Virus record (IMG/VR): IMGVR_UViG_3300032331_000324
Location: 1-23,372 of that record
Strand: one strand, 5' to 3'
Origin: a virus
Length of the DNA stretch: 23,372 bases
In this document: one piece after another, positions 14,938 through 22,583 of the stretch
How positions within the stretch are numbered: the first letter of the stretch is position 1
Layout of the letters: each line of letters begins with the position of its first letter
Program-made: the position numbers and the translations under genes
The notes under the pieces: model-generated
The model's database searches: none
What the model was told of the DNA's origin: nothing
What the model saw: only the letters and a program-made list of their open reading frames with translations

Positions 14938-17913
14938 TTATCCTTGACCTGGTTGACCTTGAGCCAATCCAAAGTTACTATTCGCTGCTAATATGCTGTA
15001 TGTGGTTGCTGCTGTTTTAAATACTGTATATGTATAGACATCAATTGATTGTTGTTGTGCTGTAGCATATGCTGGTGCTGAGTTTCCTAACCAATAAGGA
15101 GTTTGCAACACACCATCAATATACAGATTTGCTCTATACTTTGTCGCACCTTGCTGTAATGCAATTGCGATAGATGCGGTTCTTCCAATACCAACCGTCG
15201 TATCAAACGACACTAAAGCTGTGCCTCTTAAATTAAATGTGACATTTCCTGTGGCATTTGCTGAGAAAAAATAAGAAGTATTATTTCCAATATCTATATT
15301 TACATTACCACTAATTGGAGTTGAATAGATATTTGCAGTTTCAAGTACCTGAATGATGCTTAATTTCAGATTAGGTGCCAATCGTGTTGAATCAATTAAG
15401 ATTGTGTTGGCAGTATTTGCTTGTAAGAATGCAGCATTAGCATATGATGCGGCAGAATTAGCAGTATAACTTGGTGTGTTTGCTTGTATAAATGCTGCAT
15501 TAACTAAATCAAATGCAGAATTCACTTGAATGAAACCAGCGTTTGCTACTATGAATGCGGCATTTGCTTGATTGTATGCAGCATTTGCCTGACCGAATGG
15601 AGCAGTTACATTCGCTGTTACAAATGTATTTGATACAATGTTAGCAGTACCTGGTCCAAATTCAACCCATTGATAACCATCAGAATCTTTAAAGTACATG
15701 TATTCTGTGCCATCAGTTGAATCAATCCAAATATGACCATTAGCATTACCTGAAACTGGAGGTGCTGAAGCAAATGTTACTACAACACTACCGCCATTTC
15801 CAGCAGCAGCATTGGCAGCATTAGCAACAGCAAAAGCAGCGTTCGCTTGTATAAATGCCGCATTAGCATAGACACCTGCCGAACCACCACCAAAATTTTC
15901 ATAGGTAGTTCCATTGTTTGTAAATTGCCATGATTGTGCAGTTTCATTCCAAAGTACATAAACATTTGGTTGATTACCACGATCAACTTCAACGCCAGCA
16001 TTCATTGTTGGTGCTGATGTCTGATCTATAGCAGCATTCAGTGTGATAATGTTATCGGCAATCAGAACGGTCTGTGCATTGGCATAAACAGTATTACCAG
16101 ATACAATCAGATTACCTGTGATAGTAACATCACCAGTAATCGAACCACCAACATTTGCGTTTAGTGAATTGTTAGCACGAATGAATGCAGCATTGGCATG
16201 ATTACGAACATAAGTGTCCGTTGCATTATTGGCAGCAAGGAACGCAGCATTAGCATGAAAGAAAGCAGAGTTTGCTTGTATAAATGCAGAGTTGGCATAC
16301 TGTGATGTTGCATTCTGACTTTGGTATGCAGAGTTTGCTTGATTAAATGCAGACTGTGCAATTGTTATTCCTGCATTTGCTTGTATGAATGCAGCATTGG
16401 CATAGTTACCAGATGCTACTGCTTTAGAGTCAGCAGTATTAGCAGCAAGGAACGCACCGTTGGCATAGTTTGATGCTGAGTTCGCAGTTGCAAATGCACC
16501 GTTGGCATAAATTGCCGCAGAGTTCGCAACATTACTCGGAGTATTCGCTTGTAAGAACGCAGCATTTGCCTGAATAAATGCTGAGTTGGCATAGTTAGCA
16601 GTTGCATTACCATAAATGAATGCAGAGTTTGCCGCAATAAACGCTGAGTTTGCATAAGATGCCGCAGAGTTGGCAACATAGTCTGGTGTTGTAAATGCTA
16701 AATTTGCTTGTAAAAATGCTGCGTTTGCTTGATCATATGCACCATTTGCTTTGGCAAAACCAGCATTGGCATTTGCATAGGCATTATTAGCCCAAATTGT
16801 TAAGTCTATAGAACCATTTGCACCAAAGATATAGTTCGCAAAGATTGCATTAGCACCAGTAATATCGCCAGCAGGACCAGATGTCTCAAATGCAGTTGCT
16901 ATAACATTACCAATGACTACAACATTACCTGTTACTGTACCACCAACGTTTGCATTTAGTGAATTGTTGGCACGAATGAATGCAGCATTCGCAGTATTGG
17001 CAGCAAACTGAACGAATGGTAATGAACCAGCAGCATTTGCAGCAGCAAACGCAGAGTTGGCATATACTGAAGCAGAGTTTGCTACCGCAAAAGCAGAGTT
17101 GGCGTACTGTCCAGTTGCGTTTTGACTTTGGTATGCAGAATTAGCATGAACAAACGCCGAATTAGCATATTGACCAGTTGCATTCTGTGACAGATAAGCG
17201 GCATTCGCTAAATTAAACGCAGCATTTGTTTGAATAAATCCAGAATTGGCGTGTAAGAATCCAGAGTTCGCATGAATGAATGCTGCATTTGTCTTGTCAT
17301 ATATTCCATTAGCATATGGAAGTATATCAATGTTTTTGATTAGGACAGTTGTTGAATGTAAATTTGCATTCAGGGTATCAATTACAAATGATGGATCATT
17401 AATATTGATATTGTTGTTTGCTAAAACTTCAGGTATATAACCTTTGAATAGATGCCATTCTTTGGAACCCGAATCACGAATCAGACCAGCATGAGCATTT
17501 ACACCATCATTGTAATGAGCAACAAATCCAACATCTAATGCATCAGTAAAATAGTTACCTATTCCTAACTGAATTAAAGTATCATTAGTTATCAATGAAC
17601 CAGCATTGATAGAGAATGTATTACCAAGAATTGATAGATTGCCGCCAACACTTAAATCTTTGGTAATGAAAACGTTACCAGTAATTGTACCACCAACTTT
17701 ATCAAACTTGGAATTGGCAGTATCGAATGCGCCTTGTGCTAATACTGTCGCAGCATTAGAGTTGACGTATGCAAGATTTGCTGTAGACCATGCTGCCTGT
17801 GCTGCATCAACACCCGTGACAAGAACCCAACCTGTGCCGTTATAACGCCAGGTCTTAGTACCAAATGTATATACTTGGTTGAGTGTGGGTGAGGTAGGAA
17901 AACTAAATGCCAT
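14938..17913 (-). CDS. Large heptad-repeat tail-fibre protein (991 residues)
   Basis: The N-terminal module is FPTSPTLNQVYTFGTKTWRY followed by NGTGWVLVTG. Residues about 65-195 contain fibre modules (GGTITGNVFITKDLSVGGNL; DVGFVAHYNDGVNAHAGLIR; a WHLFKGY segment). Heptads A-N-x-A-F-x-x fill about 205-320, 382-563 and 765-835. Between them lie NNSLNANVGG-(x)TGDVTITGN modules, a module with LNAAIDQTSAPTMNAGVEVD and VYVLWNETAQSW (about 624-664), and an HIWIDSTDGTEYMYFKDSDG...WVEF module. The C-terminal 140 residues are the module shared with the 216-residue protein. Large parts are paralogous to the 1186-residue fibre just upstream. An elongated trimeric long tail fibre is inferred; no identity with T4 gp34 or gp37 can be claimed. 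The start follows the preceding TAA by 14 bases (GATAAATAATAA then ATG). Confidence 0.82.
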   Translation of the reverse strand: MAFSFPTSPTLNQVYTFGTKTWRYNGTGWVLVTGVDAAQAAWSTANLAYVNSNAATVLAQGAFDTANSKFDKVGGTITGNVFITKDLSVGGNLSILGNTFSINAGSLITNDTLIQLGIGNYFTDALDVGFVAHYNDGVNAHAGLIRDSGSKEWHLFKGYIPEVLANNNININDPSFVIDTLNANLHSTTVLIKNIDILPYANGIYDKTNAAFIHANSGFLHANSGFIQTNAAFNLANAAYLSQNATGQYANSAFVHANSAYQSQNATGQYANSAFAVANSASVYANSAFAAANAAGSLPFVQFAANTANAAFIRANNSLNANVGGTVTGNVVVIGNVIATAFETSGPAGDITGANAIFANYIFGANGSIDLTIWANNAYANANAGFAKANGAYDQANAAFLQANLAFTTPDYVANSAASYANSAFIAANSAFIYGNATANYANSAFIQANAAFLQANTPSNVANSAAIYANGAFATANSASNYANGAFLAANTADSKAVASGNYANAAFIQANAGITIAQSAFNQANSAYQSQNATSQYANSAFIQANSAFFHANAAFLAANNATDTYVRNHANAAFIRANNSLNANVGGSITGDVTITGNLIVSGNTVYANAQTVLIADNIITLNAAIDQTSAPTMNAGVEVDRGNQPNVYVLWNETAQSWQFTNNGTTYENFGGGSAGVYANAAFIQANAAFAVANAANAAAGNGGSVVVTFASAPPVSGNANGHIWIDSTDGTEYMYFKDSDGYQWVEFGPGTANIVSNTFVTANVTAPFGQANAAYNQANAAFIVANAGFIQVNSAFDLVNAAFIQANTPSYTANSAASYANAAFLQANTANTILIDSTRLAPNLKLSIIQVLETANIYSTPISGNVNIDIGNNTSYFFSANATGNVTFNLRGTALVSFDTTVGIGRTASIAIALQQGATKYRANLYIDGVLQTPYWLGNSAPAYATAQQQSIDVYTYTVFKTAATTYSILAANSNFGLAQGQPGQG
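16234..16770 (-). repeat. Heptad-coding 21-bp repeat array in the 991-residue fibre
   Basis: Residues 382-560. Four heptads, a 4-residue insertion (PDYV, giving an 11-residue hendecad-type stutter), then 21 uninterrupted heptads from residue 414. Consensus A-N-(S/A)-A-F-x-x. Confidence 0.85.
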
Positions 17914-17927
17914 TTATTATTTATCCC

Positions 17928-20900
17928 TTACCCTTGAGTGATTGCCACGAATGTATTTCCTACATCAGCATTTAAAGAATAGAATTGAAATTTTGCTGTT
18001 GAAGTAGATGGTACAGTTTTTGCCAATCCATTATTAGTTGCATTGGTTGCTGATACTCCATGTGTTACAGAACGTCCTGTACCACTCAAATTTGTAACCC
18101 ATATATCAACGATTTTACCTATTGTAAAATTAGTAAAGTAAACTGACATATCAGCATTTACAGTACACCGAATAATAGAATCGTTTGCAAAATCAACTGT
18201 GACTGCTACAGAGTTTCCAACGTTTGCAGTTCTTGTTGCATAAACGAATCCTTTTTGTGGAATAACTGAACCTGTAAATGTCGCAGTGTTAGCATCAATT
18301 GTGGCAGAAACTGTACGAACATTTGTGCCATTTGCAGTTGTAGAAAAAACTAATTTTGAACCACGTGCAGTATCAGTATAGTTCTCTGTAGCATACACAT
18401 CCATACTTGCGCCACCAGCATTGACACCATAACCAGTTGCACCGAATCCATTGCCAGAGAAACGTGCAAGAAGATCATTTGCTTGTGCAGCAGTTGGATT
18501 TTGGTGTGTTCCACGTGCATGACGACCAATGAATGCTGAATAGGTACCCACACCAGCAGAATCATTTACAACTCTGGATGTAGAATTATCTGCTCCAGTA
18601 ATCTGAAGCATGTAACCATTTGATGTTGGTAACTGTGTATAGTAACCAGTTGAGCCAACAATGTTTACAGCAGAAGAGTTTGCAAGAATTGTTTCTGTAT
18701 TTACTCTAAAAAATACTGCACGAATATTATTGAATGAAGCAACTTTACCTGTAGCATCAGCAATCAAATTACCTGTGATAATTGTATTACCAGAAATCAA
18801 TTTGATATTTGCCGTGCTTGGATTCGATATAATTAAATCTTGTGCCGAGTTGACTGTGAAGATTGTCTGGTCGGCAAACTGAATATTTGCTGTACCGTTT
18901 AGTGGTGAACTGTATGCACTAAACTCTACCCACTGATTTGATGAGTTAGAGTTGATGTACACATACTGAATACCTGATGACGAATCAATCCAGATGTCAT
19001 CTACATTGGCAGATGCTGGTGATGTGTCTTGAACAAAAGTTTGTGTCTTAACATTCGCAGTTGCATACGCAGAGTTCGCATGAATAAATGCGGAGTTCGA
19101 CTGAATAAATCCAGAATTAGCATGAATGAATGCTCCATTTGCAACCGTGAAAGCAGCATTCGCATACTGTCCTGTAGCATTCTGTGATATGTAAGCAGCA
19201 TTAGCATGATCAAAAGATGCGTTTGCTTTTATGAATGCTGAGTTGGCATACTGACCTGTAGCATTCTGTGATTGATACGATGAGTTGGCATGTACAAACG
19301 CCGAATTAGCATACTGACCAGTAGCGTTTTGACTTATGTAAGCAGCATTAGCATGACCAAACGCAGCATTTGATTGTATGAATCCAGAGTTTGCTACATT
19401 ACCAGTTGCATTCTGTGATTGGTAGGCAGAGTTTGCATGAACAAATGCTGAGTTAGCATACTGACCTGTGGCATTCTGTGACAAGTATGCCGCATTCGCT
19501 TGTGCATATGCCGAATTAGATTGTATGAACGCAGAGTTCGCTTGATTGTAAGCAGAATTAGCACCAGCAAATGCACCATTCGCATTCGCAAAAGCAGCAT
19601 TCGCTTTGGCAAAACCACCATTGGCATTCGCATAAGCATTTGAACTGTAGATGTATAAATCTACGTTACCATTCGCAGCAAAGATATAGTTGGTAAAGAT
19701 GGCATTAGCACCAGAAATGCTACCATTTGAACCTGTTGTTGTTATTGTGTTGGATGTTACGTTACCTACGAATGTTACATCGCCAGTAACTTGACCACCA
19801 ACGTTTGCATTCAGTGAGTTATTGGCACGAATGAACGCAGAGTTAGCATATGTGGCAGTTGCATTACCATAAGTGAATGCTGAGTTTGCATGTACAAATG
19901 CTGAGTTGGCATATTGACCAGTTGCATTCTGTGAATTATAAGCAGAGTTTGCATGTATGAATGCTGAGTTAGCATATTGACCTGTAGCATTCTGACTTAT
20001 ATAAGCAGCATTAGCATGACCAAACGCAGAATTAGATTTTATAAACGCAGAGTTGGCATATGCTTCAGCAGCATCAGAACCAATACCATAATAATTTGTA
20101 CCATCATTAGTGACAGTCCATTTATCACTTGTTTCATTCCACAATACATATACGTTTGCGGAAGAACCTCGATCAATTTCAATACCAGCATTAAGTATTG
20201 GTGCAGATGCTTGATTGATTGCAGCATTCAGTGTTAGAATGTTATCTGCAATTAATGTTTGTGAACTGTTTACATACGTTGTGTTACCAGTTACGAGCAA
20301 ATTACCTGTAATGGTAACATCACCTGTAACTATACCACCAACGTTTGCACTAAGAGAATTGTTTGCTCTTAGGAATGCTGCATTAGCATATTGACCTGTA
20401 GCATTCTGACTTAGATAAGCGGCATTTGCTTGTGCATATGCAGAGTTTGCTTGTATGAATCCAGAGTTGGCTTGATCAAATGCAGCATTTGTTTTTATGA
20501 ATGCTGAGTTTGCTTGATTGAAACCTAAATTAGCAGCAGTGAATGCACCATTGGCATAAGAATAAGCAGCATTCGCTTTGGCAAAAGCACCGTTAGCATT
20601 AGCAAAAGCGGAGTTAGCATAGTAACTTGTAGCAACAGGAGATGTATTCTGAACTGTACCATCGGGGAATGTGATTGTGTTAGATAAACCACCAACACCA
20701 TTACCCGTCATTACAATTGAACCAGTATAAACATTACCTTTGATACCAACACCACCAGCAACAATCAAAGCACCAGAAGTGTTTGTTATTGCCGCAGTTG
20801 TTGCGGTGATTGTGCCACCTAAGTTTGCATCAACAGAATTGTTAGCACGAATGGATGCGGCATTAGCAACAATAAAAGCAGCATTTGATTTTGCAAATGC

Positions 20901-21488
20901 ACCATTAGCATTACCGAATGCTAAGTTTGCTGATAACGATATTGCATCGGGTGAAGTATTTTGTGTGGTACCGTCACCAAATACAATTGCATTCAGTGTA
21001 CCACTTACACCATTACCTGTAATGTATATCGAACCAGTATACACATTACCTTTGATTGCAGCACCGCCAACAACAACTAAATCACCTGTTGTGTTTGATG
21101 TTGCTCTTGTATTTGAAAAGAATGTCGTAACGCCAGTAACTTGACCACCAAGATTGGCATTAAGAGAATTGTTTGCACGAATAAATGCAGCATTAGCATA
21201 GTTACCACTTGAGTTCTGTGATTCATAACTAGAATTTGCTTTGATGAATGCAGCATTCGCATGGATAAAACTTGAGTTTGCTTGTATGAATCCAGAATTA
21301 GCACGAATAAATGCTTCATCATACCTGAGTAAAGAACTGAAACCACCAATGTTAATATAACCAGAATTCCCTGGCGAACCAATGAATAAACTATTACTTA
21401 CATACGAATAGGCAAGTTCACCAACATTTAACGATACAGGAACAGTGTTTGTAAACGACTGCTTTATTTGAATAACTGAATTAGCCAT
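17928..21488 (-). CDS. Largest heptad-repeat tail-fibre protein (1186 residues)
   Basis: The N-terminus (SLNVGELAYSYVSNSLFIGS, 19-38) is a 'GELAY..SNxLFIG' segment common at phage fibre N-termini. Five heptad blocks (about 63-112, 187-222, 291-382, 477-562, 622-810) alternate with NNSLNANVGG / TGDVTITGN modules and one LNAAINQASAPILNAGIEID...VYVLWNETSDKW module (about 420-457) paralogous to the 991-residue fibre. DDIWIDSSSGIQYVYINSNS plus WVEF (830-855) matches the same protein's IWIDSTDG module. Residues about 972-1075 (AFIGRHARGTHQNPTAAQAN; ARFSGNGFGATGY; ATENYTDTARGSKLVFSTTA) are a widely seen phage fibre domain. The C-terminus ends in a beta module. Probably an extended trimeric fibre that binds the host; polarity and receptor unknown. 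The start is an ATG 9 bases after the previous stop, with a weak AAGAA upstream. Confidence 0.83.
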   Translation of the reverse strand: MANSVIQIKQSFTNTVPVSLNVGELAYSYVSNSLFIGSPGNSGYINIGGFSSLLRYDEAFIRANSGFIQANSSFIHANAAFIKANSSYESQNSSGNYANAAFIRANNSLNANLGGQVTGVTTFFSNTRATSNTTGDLVVVGGAAIKGNVYTGSIYITGNGVSGTLNAIVFGDGTTQNTSPDAISLSANLAFGNANGAFAKSNAAFIVANAASIRANNSVDANLGGTITATTAAITNTSGALIVAGGVGIKGNVYTGSIVMTGNGVGGLSNTITFPDGTVQNTSPVATSYYANSAFANANGAFAKANAAYSYANGAFTAANLGFNQANSAFIKTNAAFDQANSGFIQANSAYAQANAAYLSQNATGQYANAAFLRANNSLSANVGGIVTGDVTITGNLLVTGNTTYVNSSQTLIADNILTLNAAINQASAPILNAGIEIDRGSSANVYVLWNETSDKWTVTNDGTNYYGIGSDAAEAYANSAFIKSNSAFGHANAAYISQNATGQYANSAFIHANSAYNSQNATGQYANSAFVHANSAFTYGNATATYANSAFIRANNSLNANVGGQVTGDVTFVGNVTSNTITTTGSNGSISGANAIFTNYIFAANGNVDLYIYSSNAYANANGGFAKANAAFANANGAFAGANSAYNQANSAFIQSNSAYAQANAAYLSQNATGQYANSAFVHANSAYQSQNATGNVANSGFIQSNAAFGHANAAYISQNATGQYANSAFVHANSSYQSQNATGQYANSAFIKANASFDHANAAYISQNATGQYANAAFTVANGAFIHANSGFIQSNSAFIHANSAYATANVKTQTFVQDTSPASANVDDIWIDSSSGIQYVYINSNSSNQWVEFSAYSSPLNGTANIQFADQTIFTVNSAQDLIISNPSTANIKLISGNTIITGNLIADATGKVASFNNIRAVFFRVNTETILANSSAVNIVGSTGYYTQLPTSNGYMLQITGADNSTSRVVNDSAGVGTYSAFIGRHARGTHQNPTAAQANDLLARFSGNGFGATGYGVNAGGASMDVYATENYTDTARGSKLVFSTTANGTNVRTVSATIDANTATFTGSVIPQKGFVYATRTANVGNSVAVTVDFANDSIIRCTVNADMSVYFTNFTIGKIVDIWVTNLSGTGRSVTHGVSATNATNNGLAKTVPSTSTAKFQFYSLNADVGNTFVAITQG
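19059..19625 (-). repeat. Twenty-seven uninterrupted heptads (21-bp repeat array)
   Basis: Residues 622-810 of the 1186-residue fibre read as 27 consecutive 7-residue units with no insertion, including a higher-order four-heptad motif (ANAAYIS, QNATGQY, ANSAFVH, ANSAYQS) repeated several times. DNA copies are similar enough to permit misalignment and recombination. Confidence 0.88.
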
Positions 21489-21496
21489 TTATATTC

Positions 21497-21727
21497 TTAG
21501 AAATATCCACCAAAAATTGAAATTGATGTGGTCAAATTTGCTGCGCTTTTAGTTTCATATCTATTATTTGCAGCACTAAAAATGATTGTATAACCATCTT
21601 CTAAACCATCCGTCGATACATCATTAATCTCAGCAAAAGCAACATTTGGTTTAGGACGATAATTTGGTGATGTTATTGTTGTTCTGTTAGGTTGATTAAT
21701 TACAACCTTACCAATATCTATTGCCAT
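21497..21727 (-). CDS. Small phage protein, 76 residues, function unknown
   Basis: Sequence MAIDIGKVVINQPNRTTITS... with a basic, proline-containing middle (PNYRPKPNVAFAEINDVS) and a fibre-like 'LEDGYTIIFSAANNRYE' segment (residues 42-58), the pattern 'L.DGy.L.y....n.(F/Y)E' being common in phage fibre and baseplate proteins. The end, SISIFGGYF, recalls the VFGG and LFGGM ends of two other proteins here. It sits between the 111-residue Ig-like protein (3 bases between stop and start, GAGG upstream) and the 1186-residue fibre, so an adaptor or attachment role is plausible. No family is recognised. Confidence 0.7.
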   Translation of the reverse strand: MAIDIGKVVINQPNRTTITSPNYRPKPNVAFAEINDVSTDGLEDGYTIIFSAANNRYETKSAANLTTSISIFGGYF

Positions 21728-21730
21728 TTC

Positions 21731-22066
21731 TTACCTCGTAACGGATGGTAATACAACTGCTGTTCCTTCGACTACACGGGTCACAGAATTGTCTACAGAA
21801 TTACGAATAGTTAAATCATAAACATACCGACCAGGTGAAAGAAGAGCAGTATTTGCTGCGGTCATTGAAAGAGTAATCTGACCATTGGCATTACCAGTAA
21901 TAATTGCCGACATGGTGTTTGCAGATGAGGAATAATAAGACTTGCGTAGTTGAGAAGATGCAGAATAGGTTGCTAAATTTACTGCATCACCTTGATTGTC
22001 ATTGACAGAAACAGTTGAAATTAAATTCGCACCTTGTTCTATTGTAAGTTCTACATAAGCAGCCAA
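21731..22066 (-). CDS. Small Ig-like phage protein, TTG start (111 residues)
   Basis: A beta-sandwich-like protein: LTIEQGANLISTVSVNDNQG at the N-terminus, a central 'A..QLRKSYYSSSANTMSAIITG' and a C-terminal SPGRYVYDLTIRNSVDNSVT then VVEGTAVV. This 'dxG...L.gy...gqlRks..s.....f...i......G.i.lsl......l..G.YvYDi.i......rv.eG...v.p..t' pattern recurs in small proteins of marine T4-like phages and resembles the N-terminal Ig-like domain of baseplate proteins (BppU_N type). The start is TTG, supported by a strong AAAGGAG seven bases upstream and by the lack of an ATG there. It is the first gene after the UUCG terminator and an ACTAAATAG box, so it likely opens the fibre operon. Baseplate or fibre-attachment role inferred. 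Confidence 0.78.
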   Translation of the reverse strand: MAAYVELTIEQGANLISTVSVNDNQGDAVNLATYSASSQLRKSYYSSSANTMSAIITGNANGQITLSMTAANTALLSPGRYVYDLTIRNSVDNSVTRVVEGTAVVLPSVTR

Positions 22067-22086
22067 GATTTTCTCCTTTTAATAGT

Positions 22087-22095
22087 CTATTTAGT
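22087..22095 (-). promoter_or_regulatory. Promoter-like box ACTAAATAG upstream of the Ig-like protein gene
   Basis: Located 20 bases before the TTG start at 22066 and just downstream of the hairpin terminator, exactly where a new transcript would be expected to begin. It matches the boxes at 13165-13173 and 22568-22576. Confidence 0.6.
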
Positions 22096-22110
22096 CAATC
22101 TTATACCGCT

Positions 22111-22138
22111 AATAAAAAACCCTGCCGAAGCAGGGTTT
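22111..22138 (-). terminator. Rho-independent terminator with UUCG loop
   Basis: On the minus strand, AAACCCTGC-TTCG-GCAGGGTTT forms a 9-bp stem with a UUCG tetraloop (22117-22138), followed by TTTATT. It ends the transcript of the MAHFA protein at 22156-22536. The U tract is much better on the minus strand than on the plus strand. Confidence 0.9.
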
Positions 22139-22155
22139 CTTTGAATGAAAATAAT

Positions 22156-22536
22156 TTACGCTGAAGGTAATTGCCAATCTTGTGCTTCTTCGTTCCAATA
22201 GTAATGCTTAATTGGATCGCCTGTACCTTGATCTGAAGGCATTGCTTTTGGTGCATCCCATGATGCTGTTTCACTGTTCAGTGTCCACGAAGCAAAAGGT
22301 TTTGGTGGAACAAACGCATCAAGATCGGCATTGTATGAATAGCCGATACCAGCATATCGTACACGCATACCATGATTGTATGATGTTTGTTTCCAGTTGC
22401 CGCCAAACAGTCGTTGGCAAAACGCTACGCCAAGTTCTTCACGTTCTTGACCATTTGCGTCAAGTAGTTCGTTGTTACTTACAACAATTACTTGAGTAAC
22501 AACGTTATTTTCATCAAGTTGTGCAAAATGTGCCAT
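22156..22536 (-). CDS. MAHFA-family phage protein, copy 2, fibre-associated, function unknown
   Basis: 126 residues, full-length paralogue of the protein at 3910-4281. Shared landmarks are MAHFA at the start, GQEREELGVAFCQ, WKQTSYN, YAGIGYSYNADLDAFVPPKP followed by FASWTLN, then W..P.AMPS and YYWNEEAQDW. The main differences are a five-residue insertion near the C-terminus (GTGDPIKHYYW) and one Cys (position 40). The ATG has TAGGAG upstream. It forms its own small transcription unit: promoter-like box at 22568-22576 and hairpin terminator at 22111-22138. Like copy 1 it lies immediately downstream of a glycine-rich fibre gene. Possible roles are fibre-assembly chaperone or a bound tip protein; neither is shown. 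Confidence 0.83.
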   Translation of the reverse strand: MAHFAQLDENNVVTQVIVVSNNELLDANGQEREELGVAFCQRLFGGNWKQTSYNHGMRVRYAGIGYSYNADLDAFVPPKPFASWTLNSETASWDAPKAMPSDQGTGDPIKHYYWNEEAQDWQLPSA

Positions 22537-22567
22537 CTAATACTCTCCTAAGTTAAAACAATTTAAT

Positions 22568-22576
22568 CTATTTAGT
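22568..22576 (-). promoter_or_regulatory. Promoter-like box ACTAAATAG upstream of MAHFA copy 2, with ATAAATA neighbours
   Basis: ACTAAATAG lies 31 bases before the ATG at 22536. Two overlapping ATAAATA words (22577-22587) lie just upstream, overlapping the stop of the glycine-rich gene. The combination is the strongest late-promoter-like region in the window. Confidence 0.6.
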
Positions 22577-22583
22577 TATTTAT

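Noticed and set aside
19059-20460. CRISPR-like regularly spaced repeats
   Set aside because: The repeats are 21 bp, contiguous, in frame and code protein heptads; there are no spacers or cas genes.
22111-22138. Terminator acting on the plus strand
   Set aside because: The plus-strand reading of the stem is followed by CTTTG rather than a U tract, and there are no plus-strand genes to terminate.
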